A stretch of 46,731 nt of DNA from Mageeibacillus sp. UBA1046 (GTDB lineage Bacteria > Bacillota > Clostridia > Saccharofermentanales > DTU023), in assembly GCA_002316595.1 (NCBI GenBank), contig DCDV01000023.1, positions 13,010 to 59,740 of the forward strand, written 5' to 3'. A program made the position numbers and the translations under genes. Positions 27,166 through 36,475 of this stretch are shown in pieces. Each line of letters opens with the position of its first letter. Position 1 is the stretch's first letter. The notes under the pieces were generated by a model. The model was not told the DNA's origin, did no database searches, and was given only the letters and a program-made list of their open reading frames with translations.

Positions 27166-28104
27166 TTATGAATCTTCAGGCTGGCTGGGAATTGCTCTTT
27201 CTCTCTGCGGAGTAAAATAATTCGCACCATATACGCCTATGAGAATAATTATACCACCAAATATCATGCTGGCGTTCAGCCGCTCGTTCAATATAAACAC
27301 TCCGGCTAAAACTGTAGTCAGAGTAGTCAGACTGGAAAAAGAAACATTTCTGTTCAAGCCGATTACTGAAATGCTGTAGTGCTGACCCAAATAGGCGATA
27401 ACAGAGGAAAGAACACCCAAATATAAAACAGCAATCAAGAACTCTTTGTCCTTGAAGGGAAGCTTAAGCCACTCCTCAACTGTACCCGCTGCCAGATTTC
27501 GCATCAGAGCTGCTCCGCCAAAGCCGATAAAGCCGACGAGCATCATGACAAAAGTTTTCTCAGCACTGGAATATTCGCAGTATTTCGCCGAGAGAGAATA
27601 ACAAACCGCAGCACTGAAGACAGCTGCAACCAGCACCAAATAGCCAACGACATTAAACTTTATACCGCCGATGCTCTGGCCAAGCACAATAACCATCACA
27701 CCTGCAACCGTCAGAACAATAGAAAACGCTTGTTTTCCGGTAGGGATCTGCTTAGCGACAGGAATACCGATAAGCATGGCTGCGATCGGGATTGTCGCGA
27801 TAAGCAGGCTGGTTTCAGTAGCAGAGGTGTAATATAAAGCAATCGACTCCAACGTAAAGAAAATCAGCGGCTCAGCTATGGCTATCGCTATCAAAGGCCC
27901 GATCTTTTTGCCCTTGAAATCAATTTTGAATACATTGAAGGCGATTAAAATTGAGAATGTCAGAAAAGCGACAAAGAATCGCCAGCTCAGCAGATTGAGA
28001 AAATTAATACGAACAACAATTGTACGTGTAAATAAGAAACTAAAGCCCCAGATCACTCGGGTTATTAAGGTAGCGGCAATGGCACTGCCCTGTTTTTCTT
28101 TCAT
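27166..28104 (-). CDS. EamA/DMT-family transporter (second of a tandem pair)
   Basis: 312 residues with ten hydrophobic segments in two EamA repeats, as in drug/metabolite exporters. It starts inside the stop of the neighbouring paralogue (ATGA overlap at 28101-28104). The two proteins are similar along their length, for example SATETSLLIATIPIAAMLIGIP versus SATETSLMIATIPIAAMIVGIP. Substrate cannot be predicted. The 4-base overlap suggests co-translation and possibly a hetero-oligomer, since small paired exporters are known, though DMT proteins of this size usually act alone. Confidence 0.87.
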   Translation of the reverse strand: MKEKQGSAIAATLITRVIWGFSFLFTRTIVVRINFLNLLSWRFFVAFLTFSILIAFNVFKIDFKGKKIGPLIAIAIAEPLIFFTLESIALYYTSATETSLLIATIPIAAMLIGIPVAKQIPTGKQAFSIVLTVAGVMVIVLGQSIGGIKFNVVGYLVLVAAVFSAAVCYSLSAKYCEYSSAEKTFVMMLVGFIGFGGAALMRNLAAGTVEEWLKLPFKDKEFLIAVLYLGVLSSVIAYLGQHYSISVIGLNRNVSFSSLTTLTTVLAGVFILNERLNASMIFGGIIILIGVYGANYFTPQRERAIPSQPEDS

Positions 28105-29036
28105 CGAGATTGCTCTTTAGATTTTTCTCGCGTGCTGGTAAAGTAATTTGCACCGTATACGCCAGTCAGGATAATGATTCCGCCAATTATCATGCTGGCA
28201 TTAATTTTCTCGTGCAAGATAAAGACACCAGCCAAAACAGAGGTCAGCGTAGTCACGCCGGAAAAAGATACGCTGCGATTCAAACCAATGACTGAAATGC
28301 TGTAGTGCTGCCCCACATAACAGATAACTGAAGCCAGCAAGCCCAGATATAAGATAGATATTAAAAACTCTCTGTCCTGAAAGGGCAGCAAGAGCCATTC
28401 CTGTACTGTCCCCGCAGCAATGTTCTGCACTAAAGCTGCGCTGCCAAAGCCGATGAAGCCTATAACCATCATAGCTAAAGACTTCTCGGCGCTGGAATAC
28501 TCATCATGCTTCGCCGAGAGGGCGGAGAATATCGCTCCGCTGAAGACAGCAACCAGCAATACAAGGTAACCTATGATGTCAAAACTTATCCCTTCTATGC
28601 TCTGCCCCAAAATAATCACTGCCACACCGACAACAGACAAGATAATTGACAGTGCCTGTTTCTTTGTTGGGATCTGTTTAGCGATAGGGATACCGACTAT
28701 CATGGCAGCTATCGGAATAGTAGCGATCATCAGACTAGTCTCGGTAGCAGATGTACGTTGAATACCGATAGATTCCGCTGTGAAGAAAATAATCGGCTCA
28801 GCTATGGCAATCTTCAGCAAGGGCATGAGTTTCTTGCCTTTGAGATTAATCTTAAATACTTTGAAGGCGATCAGAAGCAGAAAAGCAGCCAAGGCTATAA
28901 GAAAACGCCAGCTTAGAAGATTGAGAATAGGAGTACGCACGACAACACTGCGCGTAAACATAAAACTGAAACCCCAGATCACACAAGTGACCAGGGTTAT
29001 CAAAACAGCTCCCGCTTGACGTTTTTTCATGCTCAA
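28101..29036 (-). CDS. EamA/DMT-family transporter (first of a tandem pair)
   Basis: 311 residues, ten predicted membrane helices in two EamA repeats, and a close paralogue of the next gene. The TTG at 29036 has GGGAGG 9 bases upstream; an ATG at 29030 is the alternative. The binding site lies in the second copy of a 24-base direct repeat. Substrate unknown; amino acid or metabolite export is common in the family. Confidence 0.87.
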   Translation of the reverse strand: MSMKKRQAGAVLITLVTCVIWGFSFMFTRSVVVRTPILNLLSWRFLIALAAFLLLIAFKVFKINLKGKKLMPLLKIAIAEPIIFFTAESIGIQRTSATETSLMIATIPIAAMIVGIPIAKQIPTKKQALSIILSVVGVAVIILGQSIEGISFDIIGYLVLLVAVFSGAIFSALSAKHDEYSSAEKSLAMMVIGFIGFGSAALVQNIAAGTVQEWLLLPFQDREFLISILYLGLLASVICYVGQHYSISVIGLNRSVSFSGVTTLTSVLAGVFILHEKINASMIIGGIIILTGVYGANYFTSTREKSKEQSR

Positions 29037-29041
29037 CTAAT

Positions 29042-29123
29042 CAACCCTCCCGGGAGCGGCGTGACTCTCCGCGATGAAGCACTAAATGCATACTTGAAAC
29101 AACCCTCCCGAGAGCGGCGTGAC
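29042..29123. repeat. 24-bp direct repeat, two copies, in front of the DMT pair
   Basis: Copies at 29042-29065 and 29100-29123 differ at one base; the start-to-start distance is 58. Each contains CTCCCGGGAG or a one-base variant of this palindrome. On the minus strand each copy ends in GGGAGGG, a ribosome-binding-like sequence; the nearer copy serves the DMT gene. The other copy lies upstream of a 16-codon frame (MHLVLHRGESRRSREG) that might be a leader peptide. Confidence 0.75.
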
Positions 29124-29143
29124 CAAAACCATTGCTGATAATT

Positions 29144-30238
29144 TCAGCAAACAGGCTGGTCCTTTGTAGCAGTAAATGCTTCAATAAGAGGGCTTTGTCC
29201 GAAATAATCAATTTGCATGGCATTTTTCACATCGTGCAGAGTCCCGGCCGCCTTAATCCTGGCTTTAGCTGTACCTTTTTCGAGGATATCTACAACCTCG
29301 GGGATACGCTCACGCCATTTCAAGCGGCTCTCCCTGATGGGCCCCAGTTCAGTTTCCAGAACTTGTACTAAGAACTTCTTAACCTTGACATCTCCCAAAC
29401 CGCCTCGCTGATAATGCGACTTCAGTTCAGATAAATTCTCATATTCCGGTAAAAATTCATTAAAATGCTGATCTAAGGCAAAGGCGTCCAAATATGTGAA
29501 GACCACATTTCCTTCTATCTTGCCCGGATCAGAAACACGAATATGGTCAGGATCCGTGTACATGCTGTTAACTTTCTCTTTGACTTCCGCTGCCGAGTCC
29601 GACAAATAAATACAGTTGCCAAGAGATTTCGACATTTTAGCCTTGCCGTCTGTTCCCGGCAGGCGTGACCAGATTTTTTTCTCCGGCAGGAGAATATCGG
29701 GCATCACCAGTGTATCGCCATAGACAGAATTGAACTTATGTACTATCTCACGAGTCTGTTCCAGCATGGGCGCCTGATCTTCACCGACAGGAACTGTCGT
29801 TGCCTTGAAAGCTGTAATATCAGCAGCCTGGCTGACAGGATAAGTAAAGAAACCTACCGGTATGCTCTGATCAAAAGCGCGCGCTTTAATCTCGGTCTTA
29901 ACTGTAGGATTGCGCTCCAGACGGGCTACAGTAACCAGATTCATATAATAGCAAGTCAGCTCAAAAAGCTCCGGTATTTGTGACTGAATGAGAATGACAG
30001 ATTTTTTTGGATCTATGCCCACAGCCAGATAATCAAGAGCAACTTCCAGAATACTCTCTCTGATTTTTCCCGGATCTTCCGCATTATCAGTCAGTGCCTG
30101 AGCATCAGCGATCATTATATAAATTTCAGAAAATTCACCGGAATTTTGCAATTCTACCCGGCCTCTGAGTGATCCTACATAATGCCCCAGATGCAGGCGA
30201 CCTGTCGGACGGTCTCCAGTTAGAATTATTTCCCCCAT
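29144..30238 (-). CDS. trpS: Tryptophanyl-tRNA synthetase
   Basis: A 364-residue class I synthetase that charges tRNA-Trp. The HIGH-type motif is in GDRPTGRLHLGHYVG near the start and the KMSKS motif is in GKAKMSKSLGN. The GDRPTG start and overall pattern fit the clade found in clostridia and streptococci, distinct from the Bacillus-type GIQPSG enzyme. The ATG at 30238 has GGAGGA 6 bases upstream, so the in-frame codons up to 30268 are not needed. No T-box leader was seen in the 230 bases upstream. Confidence 0.95.
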   Translation of the reverse strand: MGEIILTGDRPTGRLHLGHYVGSLRGRVELQNSGEFSEIYIMIADAQALTDNAEDPGKIRESILEVALDYLAVGIDPKKSVILIQSQIPELFELTCYYMNLVTVARLERNPTVKTEIKARAFDQSIPVGFFTYPVSQAADITAFKATTVPVGEDQAPMLEQTREIVHKFNSVYGDTLVMPDILLPEKKIWSRLPGTDGKAKMSKSLGNCIYLSDSAAEVKEKVNSMYTDPDHIRVSDPGKIEGNVVFTYLDAFALDQHFNEFLPEYENLSELKSHYQRGGLGDVKVKKFLVQVLETELGPIRESRLKWRERIPEVVDILEKGTAKARIKAAGTLHDVKNAMQIDYFGQSPLIEAFTATKDQPVC

Positions 30239-30470
30239 CAGTTCTCCTCCAGTTTGTACATCGCTCAAGATAATCTGTTCAGCGTTCTGACTGCTTGCTA
30301 TACATTGCTCAGGAGAACTTGATCAGAATTCTTACTGCTTACTGCACATTATTCAACTTTTTGTTCAGTGTTCATCGAATGCACATCGCTCCGATAAGCC
30401 TGACATTTATTGTATCATTGCTGTTCATGTTTTCTAGCAAAGACTTTCAGCTCAATTTTGAAGAGTATAG
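30239..30470. other. Intergenic region upstream of trpS
   Basis: No gene found. I searched the minus strand for the T-box sequence and did not see it. A TACAAT at about 30410 on the minus strand is a possible -10 box, without a good -35 partner. There are loosely repeated stretches of about 29 bases around 30275-30355, too degenerate to name. Confidence 0.4.
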
Positions 30471-31469
30471 CTAATCATTGTGACCCCGATTCTGCAAAAC
30501 TGAAGCAAACACTGAGCCGGCCATAATACAAAAAGCGCTGAAATAAAGCCATAAAATAAGCATTATAATACCGCCGAGTGAGCCATACACATTAGCATAG
30601 TTGGCAAAATTTGTTACATACATGCTGAATAGATAAGAGATAAGTATCCAGCTGACACTGGCTACAATCCCGCTTACCCAGGCCTTGCCAAATCCCGGTC
30701 TTTTCCCTTTGGGGAAATAAGGGCCATAGCGATATAGAAATGCCAAGCCCAGTGAGAGAATTACGAGAGGAATCAAAGTGAGCGTATAATCCCATATTGT
30801 TTTAGCGAGATCTCCCCAGGAAAAATAGTCTGACAGATATGAATAGATTACTCCGCCAAAAACTTGGCTGACCAGCATTAAAGCTATTAAGACAACAACG
30901 AGTACAGTCGCAGCCAGCGCTACCAGACGAGACCGCCAAAACGGGCGCTCATTCTCACCTTTATGAAAGGTTTTGGTCATAGAATTCAACAAGTTATTCA
31001 TACCGGTAGAACTTGACCATAAAGTTAAAATCAGAGAAGAAGACAAAAGCGTAGCACTTCTCCCGCCGATAATATCCATAATTATCGGCTGAATAATATC
31101 AGCAGCAGCCGGGGGCAGTAAGGCTAGCTGCTGTGATAGAATCTCTTCTTGCCCAAATCGTGAATAGCTGAATATGCTGAGCAGAAATATGGTAAAGGGA
31201 AAGAATGACAATATTAGATAATATGCCAGCTGCGCGCTGACCAGATTTACCGAATCTTGACCCAGCCTCTTGATCCAGGCAATGAGGAAAGAGAAGAATC
31301 TATAGTTCTCCAGCTTACTTACTGCCCGGGATAAAATACCATGATCCTCAGGCCCACTGATCTCTTCCGGCAATATTTCTTCATTCCCCTCGCTGACCGC
31401 AGAAACAGAATCATCGAGTCCTGAGGTGTTCTCTTCTTGCAGAATATCTCTACTTTTCTTGCCGTCCAT
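30471..31469 (-). CDS. YihY/BrkB-family inner membrane protein
   Basis: 332 residues: a polar N-terminal tail of about 50, then six hydrophobic segments. LVSAQLAYYLILSFFPFTIFLLS and YGSLGGIIMLILWLYFSAFCIMAGSVFAS are characteristic of the family. Members were once called ribonuclease BN, a name since withdrawn. Role in bacteria unclear. It lies 38 bases behind the acyl-CoA synthetase gene on the same strand, without a visible ribosome binding site. Confidence 0.88.
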   Translation of the reverse strand: MDGKKSRDILQEENTSGLDDSVSAVSEGNEEILPEEISGPEDHGILSRAVSKLENYRFFSFLIAWIKRLGQDSVNLVSAQLAYYLILSFFPFTIFLLSIFSYSRFGQEEILSQQLALLPPAAADIIQPIIMDIIGGRSATLLSSSLILTLWSSSTGMNNLLNSMTKTFHKGENERPFWRSRLVALAATVLVVVLIALMLVSQVFGGVIYSYLSDYFSWGDLAKTIWDYTLTLIPLVILSLGLAFLYRYGPYFPKGKRPGFGKAWVSGIVASVSWILISYLFSMYVTNFANYANVYGSLGGIIMLILWLYFSAFCIMAGSVFASVLQNRGHND

Positions 31470-31507
31470 AACAAGTCGCTAGGGTAAATTACTGATCTGT
31501 TTATTGA

Positions 31508-33538
31508 TCAATCCGCAAGCTCTGCCTCATCCAGTAATTCCACTTCATCAAAATTGAGTTTATTAATGTCAGTCCAGCCTAGTTTATGCTTCTGCATGAA
31601 ATTTTTGATATTTTCAATCTCTACATTACGTTTGATCTTCATTGTGGTCGTCTTGACCATTTCTTTCGTACCGTAAAGATAAGTCTTGATTGACTTAAAT
31701 GTAGGCATCTGAGAATTGATCTTATGAATCACTTCGTCCAGGCGCTCCCGAACTGATAGAGCTTCACCCTTCTTCTTAAGTTCTTCCAGCTTCTCCTCAT
31801 CTAACACTATCTTAGCGCTTATGATCGTACTTCCCCGATCATCTTCCAATCCATAAACCAAGGTTTCCTTGATGAAGTCATAGTCCTGTAAGGCTGACTC
31901 AATCTCCTCAGGAAATATCTTTTTGCCGGATTCAAGTACAATCATTGATTTCAGACGTCCCGTTAACTTGATAGTATTGTCTTTAGGATTAATTATTCCC
32001 AGATCTCCTGAGTGAAACCAGCCATCTTTATCAATTGCTTCAGCGGTAGCTTCCGGGTCATTCAGATAACCATTCATCAGGATTGGACCACGGATCAATA
32101 TTTCAGCAGGTTCGGTCGGGTCTTCGCTGTCAACAGCAACCTCAATTCCTGTCAGTGGATGTCCAACAGTGCCCGGTTTGAAGAGGCGCAGATTACAGCC
32201 GGCGACAACAGGAGCAGTCTCTGTAAGGCCATAACCTTCCAGGATCCTAATGCCGACATCTTCAAAGAAGACAATCACGTCTTCCTTCATAGCAGCGCCT
32301 CCGGCAATGCCGATCCAGAGCCTGCCGCCAAAAGCCGCCAGGATGTCTTTGAAAAAGACTCTTCTAAGATCGATTCCAACCTTGCGCAAACCACGCGATA
32401 TTTTAATCATGCGGCCGACTAGTTTTTCTTTATTGCCCTTTTTGATTGCAGCCTGGACACGGTTATAAAAAGCATCAAAAATTGCAGGAACGCCTATAAT
32501 CATATCCACTTCGTATTCCTGAGCGTTCTGCTGAATATAGCGCAGTCCGTCACAAATATGGATGCAACCGCCATAATATAGAACACATAAAAATCCGGCA
32601 GTATTCTCAAAAGAGTGATGGAGCGGCAAAATCGACAGAGTTCTGAGGCTGTCATCAAAGTCAACCACCCCTGCCAAGGCTTCAATATCAGAAACAATGG
32701 CGTAATGGCTCAGCAGAACTCCCTTCGCCAGATCAGTGGTGCCTGAGGTAAAGATCAATATGCGGCTAGCTTTAGGGTCGGGCTTCGCATATGGTGAGGG
32801 CGGAAGCTGAAAGTGAAAACCTTCATGAAGATAAGCCAGATCACCTGTTAAGCTGTTTTCTCCTTGGATCTGCGCGGCAGTGGTCTCTCCCAGTCGCAAA
32901 GACATAGCGACATCTTGCATTTCTTCATAACCAAAAGCGAGAAAATCCTCAAATGTATAATTGACAAATTCGGTACCCCGGGTCTCAGGGCGCGGTTCCG
33001 CAACATTCGCCTTCGCCAATAAATCATTGGCTTTTGGCTTGGACATAGAAGCTAAGACTTCTTCACGGTTCCTAATCTTGCCTCTTCCCTGCTGCATCAT
33101 AACCAGAGTCTTGAGAGAATCATTTTCTTTGGCTATCTCTACAATCGTGTCATGGAAAGAGGCATCATAAAATATCAGCTCAACCTCGGCACGCTTTACC
33201 AGCGGAGCAATTTCCGCCCCCTTCAGCATGCGATCCAGCGGAACTACAGTGCCTGCGCCTAAGACAGTCGCAAGATAGGATAGCATCCAGAAATAACTGT
33301 TTTCACCGATGACAGCGACCTTGCCGTCTTCGATGCCAAGTCCGTGCAAGGCGTACTGCAGTGCCAGAATGTCCGCTTCCATCTGCCGGAATTTTACCGT
33401 GATAACCTCATCTTGTGGATTTATGCGGTAACGCACACAGGGATTGTCCGGGAAATTTCTGAAGCTGTATTGGAGCATATCGTTCAGAGTTTCGTAGGAG
33501 CGTGATTTAAACCATTGTTTTCCTTTTACTATCTGCAT
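31508..33538 (-). CDS. Long-chain acyl-CoA synthetase-like AMP-forming enzyme
   Basis: 676 residues of the ANL superfamily, which activates a carboxylate with ATP to an acyl-adenylate and then a thioester. The P-loop-like ILIFTSGTTDLAKGVLLSH, the YGLTETAPVV motif, WFHSGDLG and LTGRLKSMIVLESGKKIFPEEIE are all present. Like other bacterial long-chain fatty acyl-CoA synthetases it has a C-terminal helix-rich end. GAGG lies 5 bases before the ATG. Its leader contains three tandem hairpin repeats. It could load exogenous fatty acids for lipid synthesis; the substrate length is not shown by sequence. Confidence 0.9.
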   Translation of the reverse strand: MQIVKGKQWFKSRSYETLNDMLQYSFRNFPDNPCVRYRINPQDEVITVKFRQMEADILALQYALHGLGIEDGKVAVIGENSYFWMLSYLATVLGAGTVVPLDRMLKGAEIAPLVKRAEVELIFYDASFHDTIVEIAKENDSLKTLVMMQQGRGKIRNREEVLASMSKPKANDLLAKANVAEPRPETRGTEFVNYTFEDFLAFGYEEMQDVAMSLRLGETTAAQIQGENSLTGDLAYLHEGFHFQLPPSPYAKPDPKASRILIFTSGTTDLAKGVLLSHYAIVSDIEALAGVVDFDDSLRTLSILPLHHSFENTAGFLCVLYYGGCIHICDGLRYIQQNAQEYEVDMIIGVPAIFDAFYNRVQAAIKKGNKEKLVGRMIKISRGLRKVGIDLRRVFFKDILAAFGGRLWIGIAGGAAMKEDVIVFFEDVGIRILEGYGLTETAPVVAGCNLRLFKPGTVGHPLTGIEVAVDSEDPTEPAEILIRGPILMNGYLNDPEATAEAIDKDGWFHSGDLGIINPKDNTIKLTGRLKSMIVLESGKKIFPEEIESALQDYDFIKETLVYGLEDDRGSTIISAKIVLDEEKLEELKKKGEALSVRERLDEVIHKINSQMPTFKSIKTYLYGTKEMVKTTTMKIKRNVEIENIKNFMQKHKLGWTDINKLNFDEVELLDEAELAD

Positions 33539-33574
33539 TAGTACCTCATTACAATATTTAATACTGTTTCACTT

Positions 33575-33709
33575 GGCCTGACTTACTGGCTGGAGCTATC
33601 AGGTCTATTTCATTTTGGACCTGACTTACTGGCTGGAACTGTCAGGTCTGTTTCATTTTGGCCTGACTTGCTGGCTGGAACTGTCAGGTTTTATTTCATC
33701 TGGCTGGAA
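33575..33709 (-). repeat. Three tandem 42-43-bp hairpin repeats between leuS and the acyl-CoA synthetase gene
   Basis: Units at 33575-33616, 33617-33659 and 33660-33699, plus a short piece (CTGGCTGGAA) at 33700-33709. Each unit holds CCTGAC and its complement GTCAGG about 15 bases apart, with CTGGCTGG in the loop, and units are joined by TTTCATTTT. In one copy the stem has C-to-U, which still pairs with G in the minus-strand RNA but not in the plus-strand RNA. This favours a structured leader RNA on the minus strand. Confidence 0.85.
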
Positions 33710-36142
33710 TTACTTGCCGACAACAATATTAATTAATCTGCCCGGCACGAAAATTTCCTTAATTGTCTGTTTGTCCGCGATCTCTCTGGCGATGGCTTCT
33801 TCCGCTCTAGCTGCAGCGATTGCTTCTTCTTTAGCTATATCGTGAGGAAGATAAAGTCTCGCCCTTATTTTGCCGTTGATCTGGACGGCAATTTCCACCG
33901 TCTGCTCAATTGTAAGCTCTTCCTCCCAGGCCGGCCATTTCTGATCCGTGATCACTCCCTCATAATGCATCGTTTCCCACAATTCCTCGGTCACATGCGG
34001 GGCGAAAATATTCAGCAGGATCAAGAGTGAGCGGTATTCCGCATCATTGACTGAACCCAGTTCATAGAAACGGTTCACTAAGGTCATGAGCTGAGCAATA
34101 GCAGTGTTGGCCTTCAAAGAATCGGTATCTTTCGTGACCTTGCGAATAGTCTGGTGCATCAGCGTCTCGATCTCCGGACGATATTGTCTGCTAGGTATGA
34201 CTTTTTCCTGTAGTGCCCATACTCTTTCAATAAATCGGCTTACACCTTTTATAGAGTTGGTGTTCCAGGGAGCGGGTTTCTCAAAGTCACCGATGAACAA
34301 TTCATACATGCGCAAAGTGTCTGCGCCATATTCACGCACAATGTCGTCCGGATTAACGACATTACCGCGGGATTTTGACATCTTCTCACCATTCTCTCCC
34401 AAGATCATGCCGTGAGAAGTGCGTTTCAGATAAGGCTCCTCAGTAGGCACTGCTCCGATATCGTGGAGAAAGAGGTACCAGAACCGACTGTAGAGGAGGT
34501 GAAGCGTTGTGTGCTCCATACCGCCATTGTACCAGTCTACCGGCAGCCAATAAGACATTGCTTCTTCGGAGGCGATCCCTGTATCACAATGCGGATCCGT
34601 ATAGCGAATAAAGTACCAGGAAGATCCCGCCCACTGCGGCATGGTATCTGTTTCGCGTCTTGCCGGTCCGGCGCAGTTCGGACAGGTTGTGTTAACCCAG
34701 TCATCCAACAAGGCTAGTGGAGATTCTCCCGTTTCTGTTAACTCATAAGTGTTCATCTCCGGCAGAACCAGAGGAAGCTCTGTCTCCGGCAAAGGCTGCC
34801 AGCCACACTTCTCGCAATCCACCATCGGGATCGGTTCGCCCCAGTAGCGCTGGCGGGAGAAAACCCAGTCCCTCAGCTTATAATTTGTTTTCCTGACACC
34901 CAGACCGTCTTCCTCCAGACGCAACATAACCTTTTCTATGCCCTCTGCAACAGGCAGACCACTGATGAAACCTGAGTTAATCAGCACGCCTTCTTCTATA
35001 TCGGTATAGGCTTCTACACTGATATCACCCCCTGCCACCACCTCAACAATGGGCAGGTCGAAGGTCTTAGCGAACTCGTAGTCTCTGCTGTCATGAGCGG
35101 GCACAGCCATTATGGCTCCCGTGCCATAGGTAGCCAGAACGTAGTCAGAAATATAAATCGGAATCTCCTGTTTGGTGGCAGGATTGATGCCTTTAACTCC
35201 GTTCAGGCAGACACCGGTTTTATTTTTATTCAGTTCGGAGCGTTCAAACTCTGATTTTCGGGCTGCTTCTCTCTGATAATCCCTGATCTCATCAACATTA
35301 GTCAGTAACCCCTGCCCGATCCACTCTTCCAGGATAGGCAGCTCAGGTGAAAGTACCATATAAGTCGCACCCCAAAGTGTATCAGGACGGGTAGTGTAAA
35401 CGATCAGACTGTCACCGCTGGTGATTTTGAATTCAATATCCATGCCGTAGGATCGGCCAATCCAATTGCGCTGCTGTAGCTTGACCCTTTCAATAAAGTC
35501 CAGTTTGTCGAGACCTTCGAGCAGTTTATCTGCATATTCCGTAATCTTCAGCATCCACTGGCTTTTTATTTTATGGGTAGCTCCGGTATGGCAGCGCTCG
35601 CAAGCACCGTCCACCACTTCCTCATTGGCCAGCACGATCTTGCAGGAAGGGCACCAGTTGACGCTCATCTCTTTCTTATAAGCCAGCCCCTGTTTGTACA
35701 GCTGCAGAAATATCCATTGTGTCCAGCGATAATACTCCGGATCAGTCGTGTTTACTTCCCTTGACCAGTTAAAAGAGAATCCCAGACTTTTAAGCTGCTT
35801 CTTAAAACGCCCGATATTGTTTTCCGTCACTTTGGCCGGGTGAATATTATTAGCGATCGCGAAGTTCTCAGTAGGCAAACCGAAAGCGTCCCAACCCATC
35901 GGATACAGCACATTGAAACCTTCCATCCTCTTCTTGCGGGCAATGGTATCCAGAGCAGTGTAGCTGCGGGGATGTCCTACATGGAGCCCTTCTCCGGAAG
36001 GATATGGAAATTCAACCAGGCAATAATACTTTGGCTTCTCCGGCATCTTATCCGCTGTCGGCTGATCCGCCTCAAAAACTGCGGACGCCTCCCACTTATC
36101 CTGCCATTTTTTCTCAATCTCTTTAAAATCGTATCTCTTCAT
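33710..36142 (-). CDS. leuS: Leucyl-tRNA synthetase
   Basis: An 810-residue class I synthetase of the bacterial LeuRS type. The HIGH motif is HVGHPRSYTALD near residue 55, KMSKS is in GEKMSKSRGN, and the CP1 editing domain (about 220-420; TTRPDTLWGATYMVL) is present with the zinc-type CPSCKIVLANEEVVDGACERC upstream. Length is normal. The ATG lacks a clear ribosome binding site: TATAAAAA directly precedes it. It lies at the end of the LTA-synthase/leuS stretch with a 333-base non-coding region ahead of it. Confidence 0.96.
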   Translation of the reverse strand: MKRYDFKEIEKKWQDKWEASAVFEADQPTADKMPEKPKYYCLVEFPYPSGEGLHVGHPRSYTALDTIARKKRMEGFNVLYPMGWDAFGLPTENFAIANNIHPAKVTENNIGRFKKQLKSLGFSFNWSREVNTTDPEYYRWTQWIFLQLYKQGLAYKKEMSVNWCPSCKIVLANEEVVDGACERCHTGATHKIKSQWMLKITEYADKLLEGLDKLDFIERVKLQQRNWIGRSYGMDIEFKITSGDSLIVYTTRPDTLWGATYMVLSPELPILEEWIGQGLLTNVDEIRDYQREAARKSEFERSELNKNKTGVCLNGVKGINPATKQEIPIYISDYVLATYGTGAIMAVPAHDSRDYEFAKTFDLPIVEVVAGGDISVEAYTDIEEGVLINSGFISGLPVAEGIEKVMLRLEEDGLGVRKTNYKLRDWVFSRQRYWGEPIPMVDCEKCGWQPLPETELPLVLPEMNTYELTETGESPLALLDDWVNTTCPNCAGPARRETDTMPQWAGSSWYFIRYTDPHCDTGIASEEAMSYWLPVDWYNGGMEHTTLHLLYSRFWYLFLHDIGAVPTEEPYLKRTSHGMILGENGEKMSKSRGNVVNPDDIVREYGADTLRMYELFIGDFEKPAPWNTNSIKGVSRFIERVWALQEKVIPSRQYRPEIETLMHQTIRKVTKDTDSLKANTAIAQLMTLVNRFYELGSVNDAEYRSLLILLNIFAPHVTEELWETMHYEGVITDQKWPAWEEELTIEQTVEIAVQINGKIRARLYLPHDIAKEEAIAAARAEEAIAREIADKQTIKEIFVPGRLINIVVGK

Positions 36143-36475
36143 TTTTTATAACCAGCCTTAAATAAACTCAAAACATAATTATGCTACACATTTATGATTT
36201 CTTCCAGACCTGTAAAACCATGTCCAGGGCGGATTTCACCAGAAAGCATAATGAGTCATACTGCTTAGCACTAACTTGAAGGTGCGAACGGTCTGTCCTG
36301 TCCGCCACTAGATTATACATTGTAAGTGATCTGTGAGTGATGTTGAAATCCCTAATCTTGAACTTCTTTTGAACTTCTATGCTTTTACTCAGCAGCATAA
36401 ACAGGAACGGCTCTGTTTCTATTGCTCTCTTGCGCAAATGTCAGCCACGCAAGTATTCTTTATCCGGCAATCCTG
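36143..36475. other. Mostly non-coding stretch upstream of leuS
   Basis: It separates leuS from the LTA-synthase-like gene, both on the minus strand. No T-box: the only partial likeness (minus strand near 36240-36228) lacks the conserved core. It contains an 81-codon open frame (36192-36437) listed separately with low confidence. A 6-pair AAACAG/CTGTTT inverted repeat near 36394-36413 has no U-tract. Confidence 0.45.
36192..36437 (-). CDS. Possible small hypothetical protein or gene remnant
   Basis: An 81-codon frame starting with TTG. Its product is basic and partly amphipathic and matches nothing I recognise. There is no ribosome binding site and a stop lies just before the start. It may be a remnant or chance; it is listed because it fills an otherwise empty region. 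Confidence 0.18.
   Translation of the reverse strand: MRKRAIETEPFLFMLLSKSIEVQKKFKIRDFNITHRSLTMYNLVADRTDRSHLQVSAKQYDSLCFLVKSALDMVLQVWKKS

Noticed and set aside
30239..30470. Possible T-box leader for trpS
   Set aside because: No T-box core, specifier-loop pattern or terminator/antiterminator pair was found.
33575..33709. CRISPR-like array
   Set aside because: Units follow each other directly without unique spacers of constant length, and there are no cas genes.
33615..33845. Plus-strand open frame with repeated residues (TYWLELSGL, TCWLELSGF)
   Set aside because: It is a by-product of the tandem hairpin repeats and the leuS antisense strand, with no ribosome binding site.
36143..36475. Possible T-box leader for leuS
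   Set aside because: The minus strand shows only a loose likeness (GGTGAAATCCGCC); the conserved AGGGTGGNACCGCG core and a following terminator are absent.
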